Made by a program: the position numbers and the translations under genes
Source of the DNA: Bacillota bacterium
Lineage (GTDB): Bacteria; Bacillota; Sulfobacillia; Sulfobacillales; Sulfobacillaceae
Assembly: GCA_026627065.1 (NCBI GenBank)
Contig: JAPNUO010000004.1
Span: forward strand, 124,001-188,000
DNA length: 64,000 bases
Direction of reading: 5' to 3'
Shown here: positions 33,039 to 41,458 of the stretch, piece by piece
Layout of the letters: every line of letters starts with the position of its first letter
How positions within the stretch are numbered: position 1 is the first letter of the stretch
The notes under the pieces: generated by a model
What the model was told of the DNA's origin: nothing
The model's database searches: none
Seen by the model: the letters and a program-made list of their open reading frames with translations, nothing else

Positions 33039-33419
33039 TCAGTCTCCGATCTCTGGCTCTTGCTCCATCTGTTCTAACGCGTGTTGCAGGCGCGGCAGGT
33101 CGTTCTGGACGACGTCCCACACCGTCTCCAAGTCGACGTCGCTATAGGCGTGAATCAGGACATTCCGCAGCGCCTTGAGTTCTCACACCGCGATTCCGGG
33201 ATGCGCCTGCCGAAAGGCCTCCGACCAGCGACCGGCCGCTTCTCGCGCAATCTCCAGTTGTCGAATCACCGCAGACTGACGGAACTCGTCCTCGAAGAAG
33301 GCTTGGCGGGAAGAGCCCGCCCAGGCCATTGCCTTGACGATCGCTTCCCGAATGTGGCGGAGATACAAGGCGTCTTCATGGCGCGACGTAGATGAGCCGG
33401 GCCTCCCGCAAGACGGCAT
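33039..33419 (-). pseudogene. HEPN (DUF86-type) toxin gene with internal stop
   Basis: Reading downward from 33419 the frame encodes a HEPN domain (EDALYLRHIREAI, FFEDEFRQSAVIRQLEIA), meets TGA at 33183-33185, then continues in the same frame as ELKALRNVLIHAYSDVDLETVW up to a stop at 33039-33041. The RNase motif RNVLIH thus lies just beyond the nonsense codon. A CGA-to-TGA change would explain it, because an Arg before ELKALRN is common in the family. The start is uncertain: ATG 33419 overlaps the antitoxin gene by 44 bases. Confidence 0.8.
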
Positions 33420-33726
33420 CTCGAATCAACGGGTCCAAATATTGCGGCTTGACGAGATCGACCGGGCGTCCCCACAGATCCTCAAGACTCAGCTTGAGTC
33501 GGATCCACCCGAGACCTCGAGCCGGGGAGTCTGGCTTTAGGGTACACAGGACATCGATGTCACTGGTCGGCGAAAAATCGTCCCGCAATACCGAGCCGAA
33601 GACGGCAAGGGTTTGCACTCCGTACTGCTGGGCGATTTCCGCCAAGCGCTCAGGGTGCAAGGCAATGGGCAGGGAAAGAGTGGTAGCACCACCCTGTTGC
33701 CGTTCCTTGCGCACGGACCATTTCAT
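33376..33726 (-). CDS. MNT-type nucleotidyltransferase antitoxin
   Basis: This 116-residue minimal nucleotidyltransferase has the motif FGSVLRDDFSPTSDIDVL, which contains the GSxxR and the DxD metal pair. In MNT/HEPN modules such proteins neutralise the HEPN RNase, in studied cases by AMPylating it. It is followed, with overlap, by the broken HEPN gene. The N-terminal 25 residues are basic. It appears intact although its partner is not. Confidence 0.85.
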   Translation of the reverse strand: MKWSVRKERQQGGATTLSLPIALHPERLAEIAQQYGVQTLAVFGSVLRDDFSPTSDIDVLCTLKPDSPARGLGWIRLKLSLEDLWGRPVDLVKPQYLDPLIRDAVLREARLIYVAP

Positions 33727-33917
33727 ATCCTCGTGACTCCCCTCATCACGTTCGTCCTCTTAATGCATTATCCGCTTCGGGACAGGATTCCTCACGATTC
33801 CCCTATGTTCCTATGCTGTCTTAACCACCGCGCCGACGGGCATTTTTATGCTATGCTGTACCGGAAAGGCCAGCGTGTCGGTACACTCGGCTAGCTTCAC
33901 CGTGGTGATGGTGTAGA

Positions 33918-35078
33918 ATGCCCAGAGGTCCCAAACAGCCGTGTGCCATTGATCCTCGTCGACTCCCATCCGGGTGGTGGAAGGGCCGCGTCGTCCTTTA
34001 CAATGCCGAGACGGGAAAACGTCGGGAACTAACCCCAACGTTTGACACCAAACGCGAGGCTAAAAATGGAGCGAAGAAGGAAGCGGCCGCTTATCAAGAT
34101 GATCCTAATCGGAGGCCTCCGAGCGAAGAAACGTTCGACGCGTTTTTTGAACGGTGGCTGGAGGGGGTGGCTGCCGCCCGTACGCGTGACACGACGGTGC
34201 AAGCGTATCGCCGTTATGCCCGACCGCTTCTGCAGGCGCTGGGACCGAAACCGTTAAAGAGCTTGACGCCCGCAGATTTCCAGGCCGTGTACACGCAGAT
34301 GCTCAAGGCGGGCCATTAGCACCATTCACCACACCCATGTGGTGGACCACAGCGCCTTCGACCAAGCCGTCGCCTGGGGCCTGAACCCTTGAACCCCACC
34401 GAACGCGTAAAACCGCCGAGGGGGGCGCTTCAGAAATCACTCCACCGTCTGCAGAAGAATTGCAGCACCTGTTTGCCGCCGCGGCCAACGACCGCCTGCA
34501 AGCCCTCTGGTGGCTGATTGCGCTTACGGGGCTTCGCAAGGGTGAGGCACTGGTGGTCAAGTGGACGGATGTGGATGAGGCCGACCGCACCGTGCGCGTC
34601 ACCCGGACGGTGGCTGCAGACGGGGCCTTGCGGGCGATTCAAGACGTGAAGACCATGGCGGGACCGCGAACAATTACGCTGTCCCCTCCATCTTGTGTAA
34701 GCACCGCGAGCGCCAGGCTGTCGAGCAGGCGGCCTATAGGGCAGGATGGAACGGGGAGGGCTGGGTGTTTTGCTCCGAAGCCAGAACCCTGTTGTGGCCA
34801 AGCAATGTCAACCGCCGCTTCCGAGCCCTCCCGCGCTGGGCGAGGCTACCAGAGACCCTCCGGATCCATGATCTCGGCACGCCATGGCGACGCAATGGCT
34901 CGTCGCGGGCGTTCCCGTTAAAGTGGTGTCCGAGTGGCTGAGCCACGCCAATGTCGCAATCACGCGGGCGATTCACGGCCACCTGCTGCACTCAATGCAG
35001 GCCGCTGCGGCAGAGCGGATGGATGCCCGGTTTTTCGAGGGGGACCGGCCGCAGAAACATCTCACAACGCCCCAATAA
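33918..35078 (+). pseudogene. Tyrosine integrase, multiply frameshifted
   Basis: The N-terminal part (33918-34319) holds the arm-binding and SAM-like core-binding domains (WWKGRVVLYN, ELTPTFDTKREAK, TFDAFFERWL). The frame then breaks near 34310, 34390 and 34430. The catalytic domain resumes with LIALTGLRKGEAL (34460 onward), breaks again near 34690 and near 34880 within the HxLRH box, and ends with VPVKVVSEWLSHANVAIT. The expected catalytic Tyr of AIYGHLL is His (AIHGHLL). The gene cannot make an active recombinase. Confidence 0.88.
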
Positions 35079-35514
35079 GTTCTATGATGAACCGGGATCT
35101 GATCCGGGGACGAAAGGGTCCAATCCATGATTTATCTAGAGTTTCGGGCCCCCGTACCCTGACGATTTACGACCGCCCTCACAGACCACCGCGAGTCTTC
35201 TAATTCCGGCGTTGCTGGCTCGAATCCTGCCAGGCACACCAGTCGAAACCCGCATGGCACAAGGCTTTGCGGGAGTTTTGTTTGTCAATTTTCCCGCACA
35301 AATGGGCTGCGGGCTGCAGTTTGGACCGAAGACACGAGGACACCACAAACAGCGACGCAGGCGACACGTTGCAGAGGATCTGGGGTTGTCTAGGCATCGG
35401 GGTGGGGGCCCAGCACGGGCGCGGGCCGCAATGCCGCCGCGCCGTCACTGCTGGTCATTGCGGTATACTGGAATTGTTGGCTGGCGGCAGTTCGGGGAGA
35501 AGGAGGACTGACCG
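35079..35514. other. Intergenic segment with tRNA-derived repeat
   Basis: Apart from the tRNA-Arg 3' remnant and its terminator copy listed separately, this stretch contains no supported gene. The last 60 bases hold the ribosome site (GAAGGAGGACTG) for the AbiEii-like gene. Confidence 0.5.
35193..35280 (+). repeat. Diverged copy of tRNA-Arg 3' half plus terminator (att-like)
   Basis: From the anticodon loop (CTTCTAAT) through the CCA end (35241) and on into the downstream hairpin (CCCGCATGGC...GCTTTGCGGG), the segment matches 32366-32450 with roughly ten differences over about 85 bases. The 5' half of a tRNA is missing, so it is not a functional tRNA. It is best read as the far end of an element that integrated into tRNA-Arg. 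Confidence 0.8.
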
Positions 35515-36483
35515 ATGCCGAAGACCGTCTCAGGGTGGTGGGGGCAGTGGCTGCGGGTCGATCCTAGCCAATGGCCTTTGCGCCGCCTGTTTTGGTCGGG
35601 CGAGGAGCCGGCCCTAACGGGGCACGATGACCTACCGCGCGTGCAGGCCATCGTCGCAACGATCTTGCAAGAAGGCACGCCCGCCGACTGGGAGGCCATC
35701 CGGTGGTCGGCGGTACTTCCCCTACTGCCGACGCTGCCCGTGGCGGATCCGGTTCGGGCCTTCTGGGAGGAGTTTTGGAAGGAGGCACAGGCGATGGAGG
35801 ACCGGCGGGCCCAAGTGCTGGACACCGAACAGCGGCACATTTTGCGGGTGGCCGCCGCCGTGTTGCCGGCAGAAGGCTTTGAATTGGCTGGAGGGACGGC
35901 ATTGGCGGCGGGATATCTGGGGCACCGCTTGTCAGATGATCTGGACTTCTTTACCGACCGCCCTGCGATTACGGCGGGCTTGCGGGCACTCCAAGCCGCC
36001 TGGACCGACGCGGGCATCCCGTGGCGGGTGGAAACAGCACAGACCACGTTCGCCCGGCTCTGGGTGGGGACGCGGCCAGTCAAAGTGGAACTTGCCCAAG
36101 ACAGCGCGTTTCATTTGGAGCCGACGCGGCGTTCTCTGGAAGGGATGCCCATTCGGTCGCTGGCCGACCTGGCCGCGGATAAGTGCCTGGCGCTGTTCGG
36201 CCGGGCCGCCACGCGAGATTTTGTGGATGTGTACTACCTGCTCCAAACCACCTATGACCTTAGCCAGTTGATGACCTTGGCCCGCCAGAAAGATCCCGGG
36301 TTTGACCGGGACTGGTTTATTAAGGCGTTGTTGCAAGTCGATCGCGTCCATCCCGCCCAGGTTCGGATGCTAGCACCGATCGATTGGGACGATGTCCGCC
36401 GGGTCTTTCGACATGCGGCAATACGCCTAGAACGCCAGAGAATGGCCGAAGAGGCGGAGTCTGAAGAGGACGAAAGGCCATAA
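35515..36483 (+). CDS. AbiEii/AbiGii-type nucleotidyltransferase with extra N-terminal domain
   Basis: Residues about 105-300 form an AbiEii (DUF1814) nucleotidyltransferase: FELAGGTALA, GHRLSDDLDFF with the metal pair Asp142/Asp144, a third acidic residue in VKVELAQ, and IRSLADLAADKCLALFGRAATRDFVDVYYLL. Residues 1-95, with LRRLFWSGEEPALTG and VRAFWEEFW, resemble the small DUF6922-like partner usually encoded as a separate gene before AbiEii. This would make it a natural fusion. ATG follows GAAGGAGGACTGACCG. Toxin activity is inferred from family. Confidence 0.78.
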   Translation: MPKTVSGWWGQWLRVDPSQWPLRRLFWSGEEPALTGHDDLPRVQAIVATILQEGTPADWEAIRWSAVLPLLPTLPVADPVRAFWEEFWKEAQAMEDRRAQVLDTEQRHILRVAAAVLPAEGFELAGGTALAAGYLGHRLSDDLDFFTDRPAITAGLRALQAAWTDAGIPWRVETAQTTFARLWVGTRPVKVELAQDSAFHLEPTRRSLEGMPIRSLADLAADKCLALFGRAATRDFVDVYYLLQTTYDLSQLMTLARQKDPGFDRDWFIKALLQVDRVHPAQVRMLAPIDWDDVRRVFRHAAIRLERQRMAEEAESEEDERP

Positions 36484-37582
36484 GATGGCGGGGAATGTCA
36501 GCGTGGTGGGGATGAAGTCCCGGCCGTCTTAGCCTCGTGACGGGACCCTTCGGACGGGTGCGGTGGCAGGCCCTGATGCTTGGCGTTTTCAGTGGCGAAG
36601 CCAGGCTTTCGGTCCTCAGCATCCAGCCAGACGTGCCAGGCGTCAGCCTGATACCCCTTGGTCATAGAACGTGCACGGGGGCTCCCTTTGCACCGCCCGC
36701 CAGGCCATTTTGACCAGCGCGTGACGCATCACTGCAGACTCGTGAGGGCTGATCTGCCCACCGCCATCGATGTCGGCTGCGAGCGCCGCTATTGGCTGCG
36801 GGTCGGTCGTGATTCGTAGGGTACGGCTGACCGATACCTTTGATAAATCGAGGATTGGAGCCTTTCAGCCCCGGTTTAATCTCGATTCACCATAAAAAAC
36901 GTTTTGGGGGCATTCTGACATGTTTCTGTAGGCACCTGTGGTTTGCCTCCTCGAAACGCCGGGCATTCATCGACTCTGTCGCACTGGCCTGAATATGAGG
37001 CAACAGGCGGCCGTAAAATCGCCGGTGTCATGGTGACATTGGCTTGGCCAGGCTTTCGTAGTCTATTTGACGAGTATGCCATTTTCGGGGATGTGTGAGA
37101 CATTGAGGAGTGAGGTGAGAAACGATGGGCGCTCGGTAAGAAGCGGTGCGGGGTCGACAACGGCTGGTTTTCAAAGGCTTTGTGGCCGGCAGATTGCGTG
37201 GGCCCCAGAAGGTCAGGATGCTGATTCCTGGGAGGATATGCGGCAGGTGTTTCGCCAACCCTCTACTGGAACGGCAACACCTAAAGGATCGGCAACTGAA
37301 GCGAGGGCCGAGATCATTGCGTAATCTCGGGATGCAACTATGGTTTTTGGTGACAGCGCCAATTGTCCGTAAGATCTTCATGGTCAATATTTGCCATAAA
37401 AAGCTTTCCTTTTCGTGGATAAGAGCCTGATTCGGCCCAAACCCATGGGAACGCAGGATAACTGAACAAGCCATGATTGAGGAGTTCTGCAAAAATATGA
37501 GGGAAGTCGTCGGTATCGCTTGACGAGCCGTGAGGAATTCCTGTCACAGGTGCCCGAGTGAGAAGAAGGAGGACGAAGAACA
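36484..37582. other. Degenerate 1.1-kb region
   Basis: No intact gene is supported in this stretch. It includes a reverse-oriented integrase tail (listed separately) and out-of-frame fragments that look like decayed coding sequence around 37070-37320, which could not be assigned. The ribosome site for the next gene (AAGGAGGACG) is at the end. Confidence 0.55.
36890..37060 (-). pseudogene. Second tyrosine integrase, C-terminal remnant
   Basis: Read on the minus strand, the segment encodes GQANVTMT in one frame, then FYGRLLPHIQASATESMN and ARRFEEANH in another. This is the C-terminal end of a tyrosine recombinase, including its catalytic Tyr. It resembles the tail of the integrase at 34.9-35.1 kb, also beyond the stop (a shared ATG-GTGAATCG-like segment), but in the opposite orientation. 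The rest of the gene is not recognisable. Confidence 0.65.
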
Positions 37583-38137
37583 ATGGGAAAGACCGCTCTA
37601 CTCATTATGGACGTTCAAAACGCTATCGTGTCCCGGTTTGCCGACGAGGAAGCGTTACGGCCAATTCAAGATGCCTTGGCTGCCGCGCGTGATCGCCAAT
37701 TGCCGGTGATCTTTGTGCGCGTAGCCTTTCGACCAGGGTATCCGGACGTCAGTGCGCGCAACCGGTCCTTTGCTCGGGTGGCGGAATGGGGCAACATGAC
37801 GGAATCCGATGAGGCGACGCAGATCTGGAGGGGCGTCCAGCCACTAGACCACGAGCCGGTGGTCGTCAAACGGCGGGTGAGTGCTTTTGCCGGTAGTGGT
37901 CTCGAGTTACTTTTGCGGTCGATGGAGATCGAGCACCTGGTTCTTTGCGGCATCGCAACCAGCGGGGTGGTACTTTCGACCGTTCGGGAAGCCGCTGACA
38001 AAGACTATCGCTTGACTGTATTGAAGGATGCTTGCCTCGATAATGATCCGGAAGTCCACCGCGTATTGGTGGAAAAGGTCTTTCCACGTCAGGCCGACGT
38101 GTTGACTGTGCGCGAATGGCTCCAACATGTGGGTTAA
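37583..38137 (+). CDS. Isochorismatase-like hydrolase homologue lacking the catalytic Cys
   Basis: This 184-residue isochorismatase-fold protein keeps the catalytic Asp10 (LLIMDVQNAI) and Lys96 (VVVKRR) of the cysteine-hydrolase triad. The nucleophile position in the GxxTxxC motif is Val129 (GIATSGVV). A Cys lies seven residues earlier (Cys122). Enzymes of this subgroup are annotated as cysteine hydrolases but without the nucleophile the reaction is unclear. ATG follows AGAAGGAGGACGAAGAACA. It stands alone at the edge of the degenerate region. Confidence 0.82.
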   Translation: MGKTALLIMDVQNAIVSRFADEEALRPIQDALAAARDRQLPVIFVRVAFRPGYPDVSARNRSFARVAEWGNMTESDEATQIWRGVQPLDHEPVVVKRRVSAFAGSGLELLLRSMEIEHLVLCGIATSGVVLSTVREAADKDYRLTVLKDACLDNDPEVHRVLVEKVFPRQADVLTVREWLQHVG

Positions 38138-38586
38138 GACGGGAAATCGTTGAATGGCCTTCAGAGGGTCTTGCGGTTTTAAGAGAAAGGACTCGCGGCT
38201 TGTCTAAAGGGGAAGAGCGTCGTAGCAGCGCGAAGACGTGAGGAACTTTTAGGTGGTGGAATGATATTATCGAAACATACGGCAGGGTGCTCTTGTCGCT
38301 TTGCGTCTGGTGAGGGGACTGTCGGCATTGATAGCGGGTACGCTATTTCCCCCGCCTACGGCCTAGGCCATTTAACCCTTTGATGCCTGGGCACGCCGTT
38401 GGCGCCAAGACAAACGTAAGCAGGAGTGCCAGGATGACGGAAGAAGTATTCATGGGTTCCCCGAATTTTGGCTAGCGAAGGCGTCACAGTGGGTGGGCGC
38501 GCGCGCATACAGCGTTTTCGCCATCGCTCTTGAATGCGCCATTCCAAACCAGCACGCCAAACCCTGTGGCTGAAGGAGGCCGGCGA
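38138..38586. other. Intergenic region without recognised gene
   Basis: These 449 bases carry short inverted repeats and AT-richer patches (near 38260) but no ORF with a credible site. The ribosome site GAAGGAGG for the ABC ATPase is at 38573-38580. Confidence 0.4.
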
Positions 38587-39519
38587 GTGGATGACAATGC
38601 CATCGTGTGTCGCGGTGTTTCGAGGAGATTTGGAACGCGCTGGGCAGTATCAGCGCTGGACTTGACTGTTCCCCGCGGAAGCGTCTTCGGGTTTCTTGGG
38701 CCCAATGGCGCTGGCAAAACCACTACCGTGAGAATGCTCGTTGGCATGCTGCGCCCCACGGAGGGCTCGATCCAAGTTTTAGGTAAAAATCCGGCGACCG
38801 AGGGCGAAGAAGTGCGGGCACGCTGCGGGGTGATGCTGGACAATGTGGGCCTCTATGAACGCTTAACCGCTTATCAGAATCTGGTCTTGGCGGCCCGCAT
38901 TGCCGGGTTTAATCCTGTGGAACGGCGCGCGCGGGTAGAGGAAGCGTTGCGCCGCGTCGACCTTTGGGATCGCCGGCATGACCGCGTGTCTGGATTCAGC
39001 AAAGGAATGCGCCAGAAGCTCGGGCTGGCGCGGGCGCTCATGGCCGATCCGGAGTTGCTGATATTGGACGAGCCGACGGCGGGGCTCGATCCGGCGAATA
39101 TTGTGCGCGTGCGCGAGCTCTTGATTTCGCTGGCGGAGCAATCAGGCCGGACGATATTTTTGTGCACCCATCTCTTAGACGAAGCGCAAAAAATTTGTAC
39201 TCAGGTGGGAATCATCCAAGCGGGCCGCTTGCGGGCGATAGGCAGTCCAAAGAGCTTGGGGGCCCAAGAACAGGCGACCGTCCGCCTGACGCTGACGGGA
39301 CTGGCGGCCGGCCAAGAGCATGCTCTGGCGTTGCCCGATGGCGTGGTCTTGCGGCCGTTGGGCGGCCAAGAGTGGCGCGCTGACCTCGCAGATTTTGCCG
39401 AGACGGAAAAACTGGTCGCGGCGCTCGTCTCCGCCGGCGTGGGGGTGCGGGCTGTCATTCCCGAAGAGGTGTCGCTTGAGGAAGAATATCTGCGCTTGGT
39501 CGGGGGCGATAACCAGTGA
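38587..39519 (+). CDS. ABC-2 type transporter ATPase
   Basis: This 310-residue ATPase has Walker A GPNGAGKTT, signature SGFSKGMRQK, Walker B LLILDEPTAGLDP and switch His in CTHLLDEAQK, plus a C-terminal DUF4162-like extension of about 80 residues. Such ATPases power export of drugs, lipids or peptides. GTG at 38587 lies about seven bases after GAAGGAGG, and was chosen over TTG 38530. It overlaps the permease gene by four bases. Confidence 0.88.
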   Translation: MDDNAIVCRGVSRRFGTRWAVSALDLTVPRGSVFGFLGPNGAGKTTTVRMLVGMLRPTEGSIQVLGKNPATEGEEVRARCGVMLDNVGLYERLTAYQNLVLAARIAGFNPVERRARVEEALRRVDLWDRRHDRVSGFSKGMRQKLGLARALMADPELLILDEPTAGLDPANIVRVRELLISLAEQSGRTIFLCTHLLDEAQKICTQVGIIQAGRLRAIGSPKSLGAQEQATVRLTLTGLAAGQEHALALPDGVVLRPLGGQEWRADLADFAETEKLVAALVSAGVGVRAVIPEEVSLEEEYLRLVGGDNQ

Positions 39520-40229
39520 CGGGGATGCGCACGATGATGTGGAAAGAGATCGCTGAACTTTTGGCTAACCGCCGGTTTCTTTGGGTGTTTACGGTGGCGG
39601 TGCTGGCGATGGGCGTGTTGCCGGCGTTGACCTTCGCGCGGCACGGGGCCAAGGCCATGGCGGAGCTCGGCGCCCTATTCCTGGTGCTTTACGTGCTCTT
39701 TGCGACCGTGATTGTGGTGGCGAATACGGCGCCGGATCTGGTGCTTCACGAGCGCGTAGGGCACACACTGGATTATTTGTTGACGACGCCCCTTTCCGTG
39801 GGCGTGATTTTGGGAGCAAAGGTGGTGGTGGCCGCTGGCGTCGGCTACATTGCAGGCCTATTCTCCATTGGCGTGCAAATCGTAGCCGTGGCTATGTTCA
39901 GCGGCCAGGGGCCTCACTGGCTCTTTTTGGGCAGTGGCGTCGGCCAAGTCATGGCTTTGGGCCTCAGTGCGGCACTCAGCTTGTACGTGGCGGTGGTCGG
40001 CACGTTTGTCGCACTCCGGCTCGGCGAACAGCGAGCTGCCTATATGATTACCGTGTTTTCCGTGGGGCTTTTGGTTATCCCTTTTGTGATCGGATGGCTG
40101 CACATTGATCTCACGTCAACCTGGGCCTGGCACACGGCAATGATCCTCGGCCTCATTGCGTTAGGATTGGTGGCCTTAGGTGTTCGACTGTTTCATCGGG
40201 AAATGCTGGTGTTGTACCTTCAGGAATAG
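39516..40229 (+). CDS. ABC-2 type transporter permease
   Basis: This 237-residue protein has about six membrane helices and begins with the short cytoplasmic MMWKEIAELLANRRFLW segment typical of ABC-2 permeases; HERVGHTLDYLLTTPLS is the usual coupling segment. It starts at GTG 39516 (overlap with the ATPase) or ATG 39525. Substrate unknown. Confidence 0.85.
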   Translation: MTGMRTMMWKEIAELLANRRFLWVFTVAVLAMGVLPALTFARHGAKAMAELGALFLVLYVLFATVIVVANTAPDLVLHERVGHTLDYLLTTPLSVGVILGAKVVVAAGVGYIAGLFSIGVQIVAVAMFSGQGPHWLFLGSGVGQVMALGLSAALSLYVAVVGTFVALRLGEQRAAYMITVFSVGLLVIPFVIGWLHIDLTSTWAWHTAMILGLIALGLVALGVRLFHREMLVLYLQE

Positions 40230-40353
40230 GGGAGCCGGCTGTAACGCTTTGTTAATACATTCGCGGTACTTTCGGGAAAAACAGTGCCATGGTGGCTAAA
40301 CTTTGCGCAAGATCGTAAAATCGAGGCGGTAAAGCCACTAGAGGAGGCCGCAT

Positions 40354-41361
40354 ATGCCCGTATTAGCCGACGAACCCTGGAGAGTGCTGAGTCCCGATTC
40401 CGATGAGTGGCGGTACTTTGCCGCCTGGTTTCCGGCCCTGGCCAATCTTCCGGGATATTGGGAGATCCGCGGTCATGAGTGGCCCGACGAATATCGCTTC
40501 ATGACCATGGACGGTGCCCAAGTCCGAGACCTGGCGGCTCGACTGCGGAGCGAGACGCGCCGCGTGGCGGTGCTGGACTTAGGCGGCATCGAATTAAGGT
40601 ATTACCCTCCCGGTACCCGGAGGACCGTACAAAACTCCCGGTGGCGCCGCTGGTGGACAGTGGTGGCGGGAATTTTAGTGAAGCTGAAATTGGTGCTGGT
40701 CTTTGGCTCAATTGTGCTGAGTATGGTGGTCTACGGACTGGCCTTAGGGTGGGCCTACGGGGTAGGATTGGTGGCCCTTATTGCCATCCACGAATCTGGC
40801 CACGTGGTGGCCAACCGTCGCAAGGGGATTCCCGCTTCGTTGCCGATTTTCATTCCGCTATTGGGAGCGTTCATTCAGTTAAAGCAGTTTCCGAAAAATG
40901 CCGCTGATGAAGCCTTTATCGGGATTATGGGGCCGTTGTTTGGATTGGGCGCGACTCTGGTTGCGCTGGGCGTGGGACTTTGGGCCCACAGCCCGCTCTT
41001 CCTGGCCGTCGCAGAGATGGGGTTTTTGCTGCACGTCTTTAACCTGATGCCAGTCCTGCCGCTGGACGGCGGGCGCACTGTCGGGTTTTGGCGGTGGAAA
41101 GCCTGGATTCCCGGGATGCTGGGCGTTCTTCTGGTGTTGTTCTATAATCCGTTGACCAACCGCATTACGTTTGACCCGTTAACCGTCCTAATTGTGGCTC
41201 TCATTATCTTTTCGCTCTCTCGTGAACCGCGGAGCCATGGGCCCGTCTATCAAGACATTGCCCCGAGAACCCGGTGGGGGTTTACCGCGCTCTGGGGAGC
41301 GGCCTTCGCTGTCAGCTTGCTGGGGTATTGGACGATTGGCACGCTTCGCATTATTGGATAA
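40354..41361 (+). CDS. Site-2-protease family (M50) metallopeptidase
   Basis: This 335-residue membrane protease carries HESGH at residues 146-150 (zinc His146, His150 and Glu147) and NLMPVLPLDGG at 230-240, supplying Asp238. About 110 N-terminal residues are soluble and there are about six membrane helices. Members cleave substrates within the membrane. ATG follows AGAGGAGGCCGC. The gene stands alone, and no anti-sigma factor or other obvious substrate is nearby. Confidence 0.88.
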   Translation: MPVLADEPWRVLSPDSDEWRYFAAWFPALANLPGYWEIRGHEWPDEYRFMTMDGAQVRDLAARLRSETRRVAVLDLGGIELRYYPPGTRRTVQNSRWRRWWTVVAGILVKLKLVLVFGSIVLSMVVYGLALGWAYGVGLVALIAIHESGHVVANRRKGIPASLPIFIPLLGAFIQLKQFPKNAADEAFIGIMGPLFGLGATLVALGVGLWAHSPLFLAVAEMGFLLHVFNLMPVLPLDGGRTVGFWRWKAWIPGMLGVLLVLFYNPLTNRITFDPLTVLIVALIIFSLSREPRSHGPVYQDIAPRTRWGFTALWGAAFAVSLLGYWTIGTLRIIG

Positions 41362-41396
41362 CCGCGGAAAGAGGTTGGAATGATCGACTCCCTTGC

Positions 41397-41425
41397 TTGA
41401 CTTTTGGTGATTAGCCGGGGATAAT
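41397..41425 (+). promoter_or_regulatory. Promoter of the NRAMP-like gene
   Basis: TTGACT at 41397-41402 and GATAAT at 41420-41425 are 17 bases apart, a good sigma-A pair. The -10 overlaps the left arm of the palindrome at 41421-41442. Confidence 0.75.
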
Positions 41426-41442
41426 TAGCTTACGCTAATTAT
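41421..41442. promoter_or_regulatory. Palindromic operator, probably for the DtxR/MntR regulator
   Basis: ATAATTAGC and GCTAATTAT form a perfect nine-base inverted repeat around TTAC. It covers the -10 and start region of the metal transporter gene, so a bound repressor would block transcription. The convergent DtxR-family gene is the likely binder, which is inference. Confidence 0.7.
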
Positions 41443-41458
41443 TGAGAGGAGTTCTCAA

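Noticed and set aside
35193..35241. Second functional tRNA-Arg
   Set aside because: The 5' half and D-arm are absent and the acceptor cannot form.
37067..37324. 85-codon ORF in the degenerate region
   Set aside because: It shows no recognisable motif or credible start; frame changes around it suggest decayed sequence. A transposase origin could not be supported.
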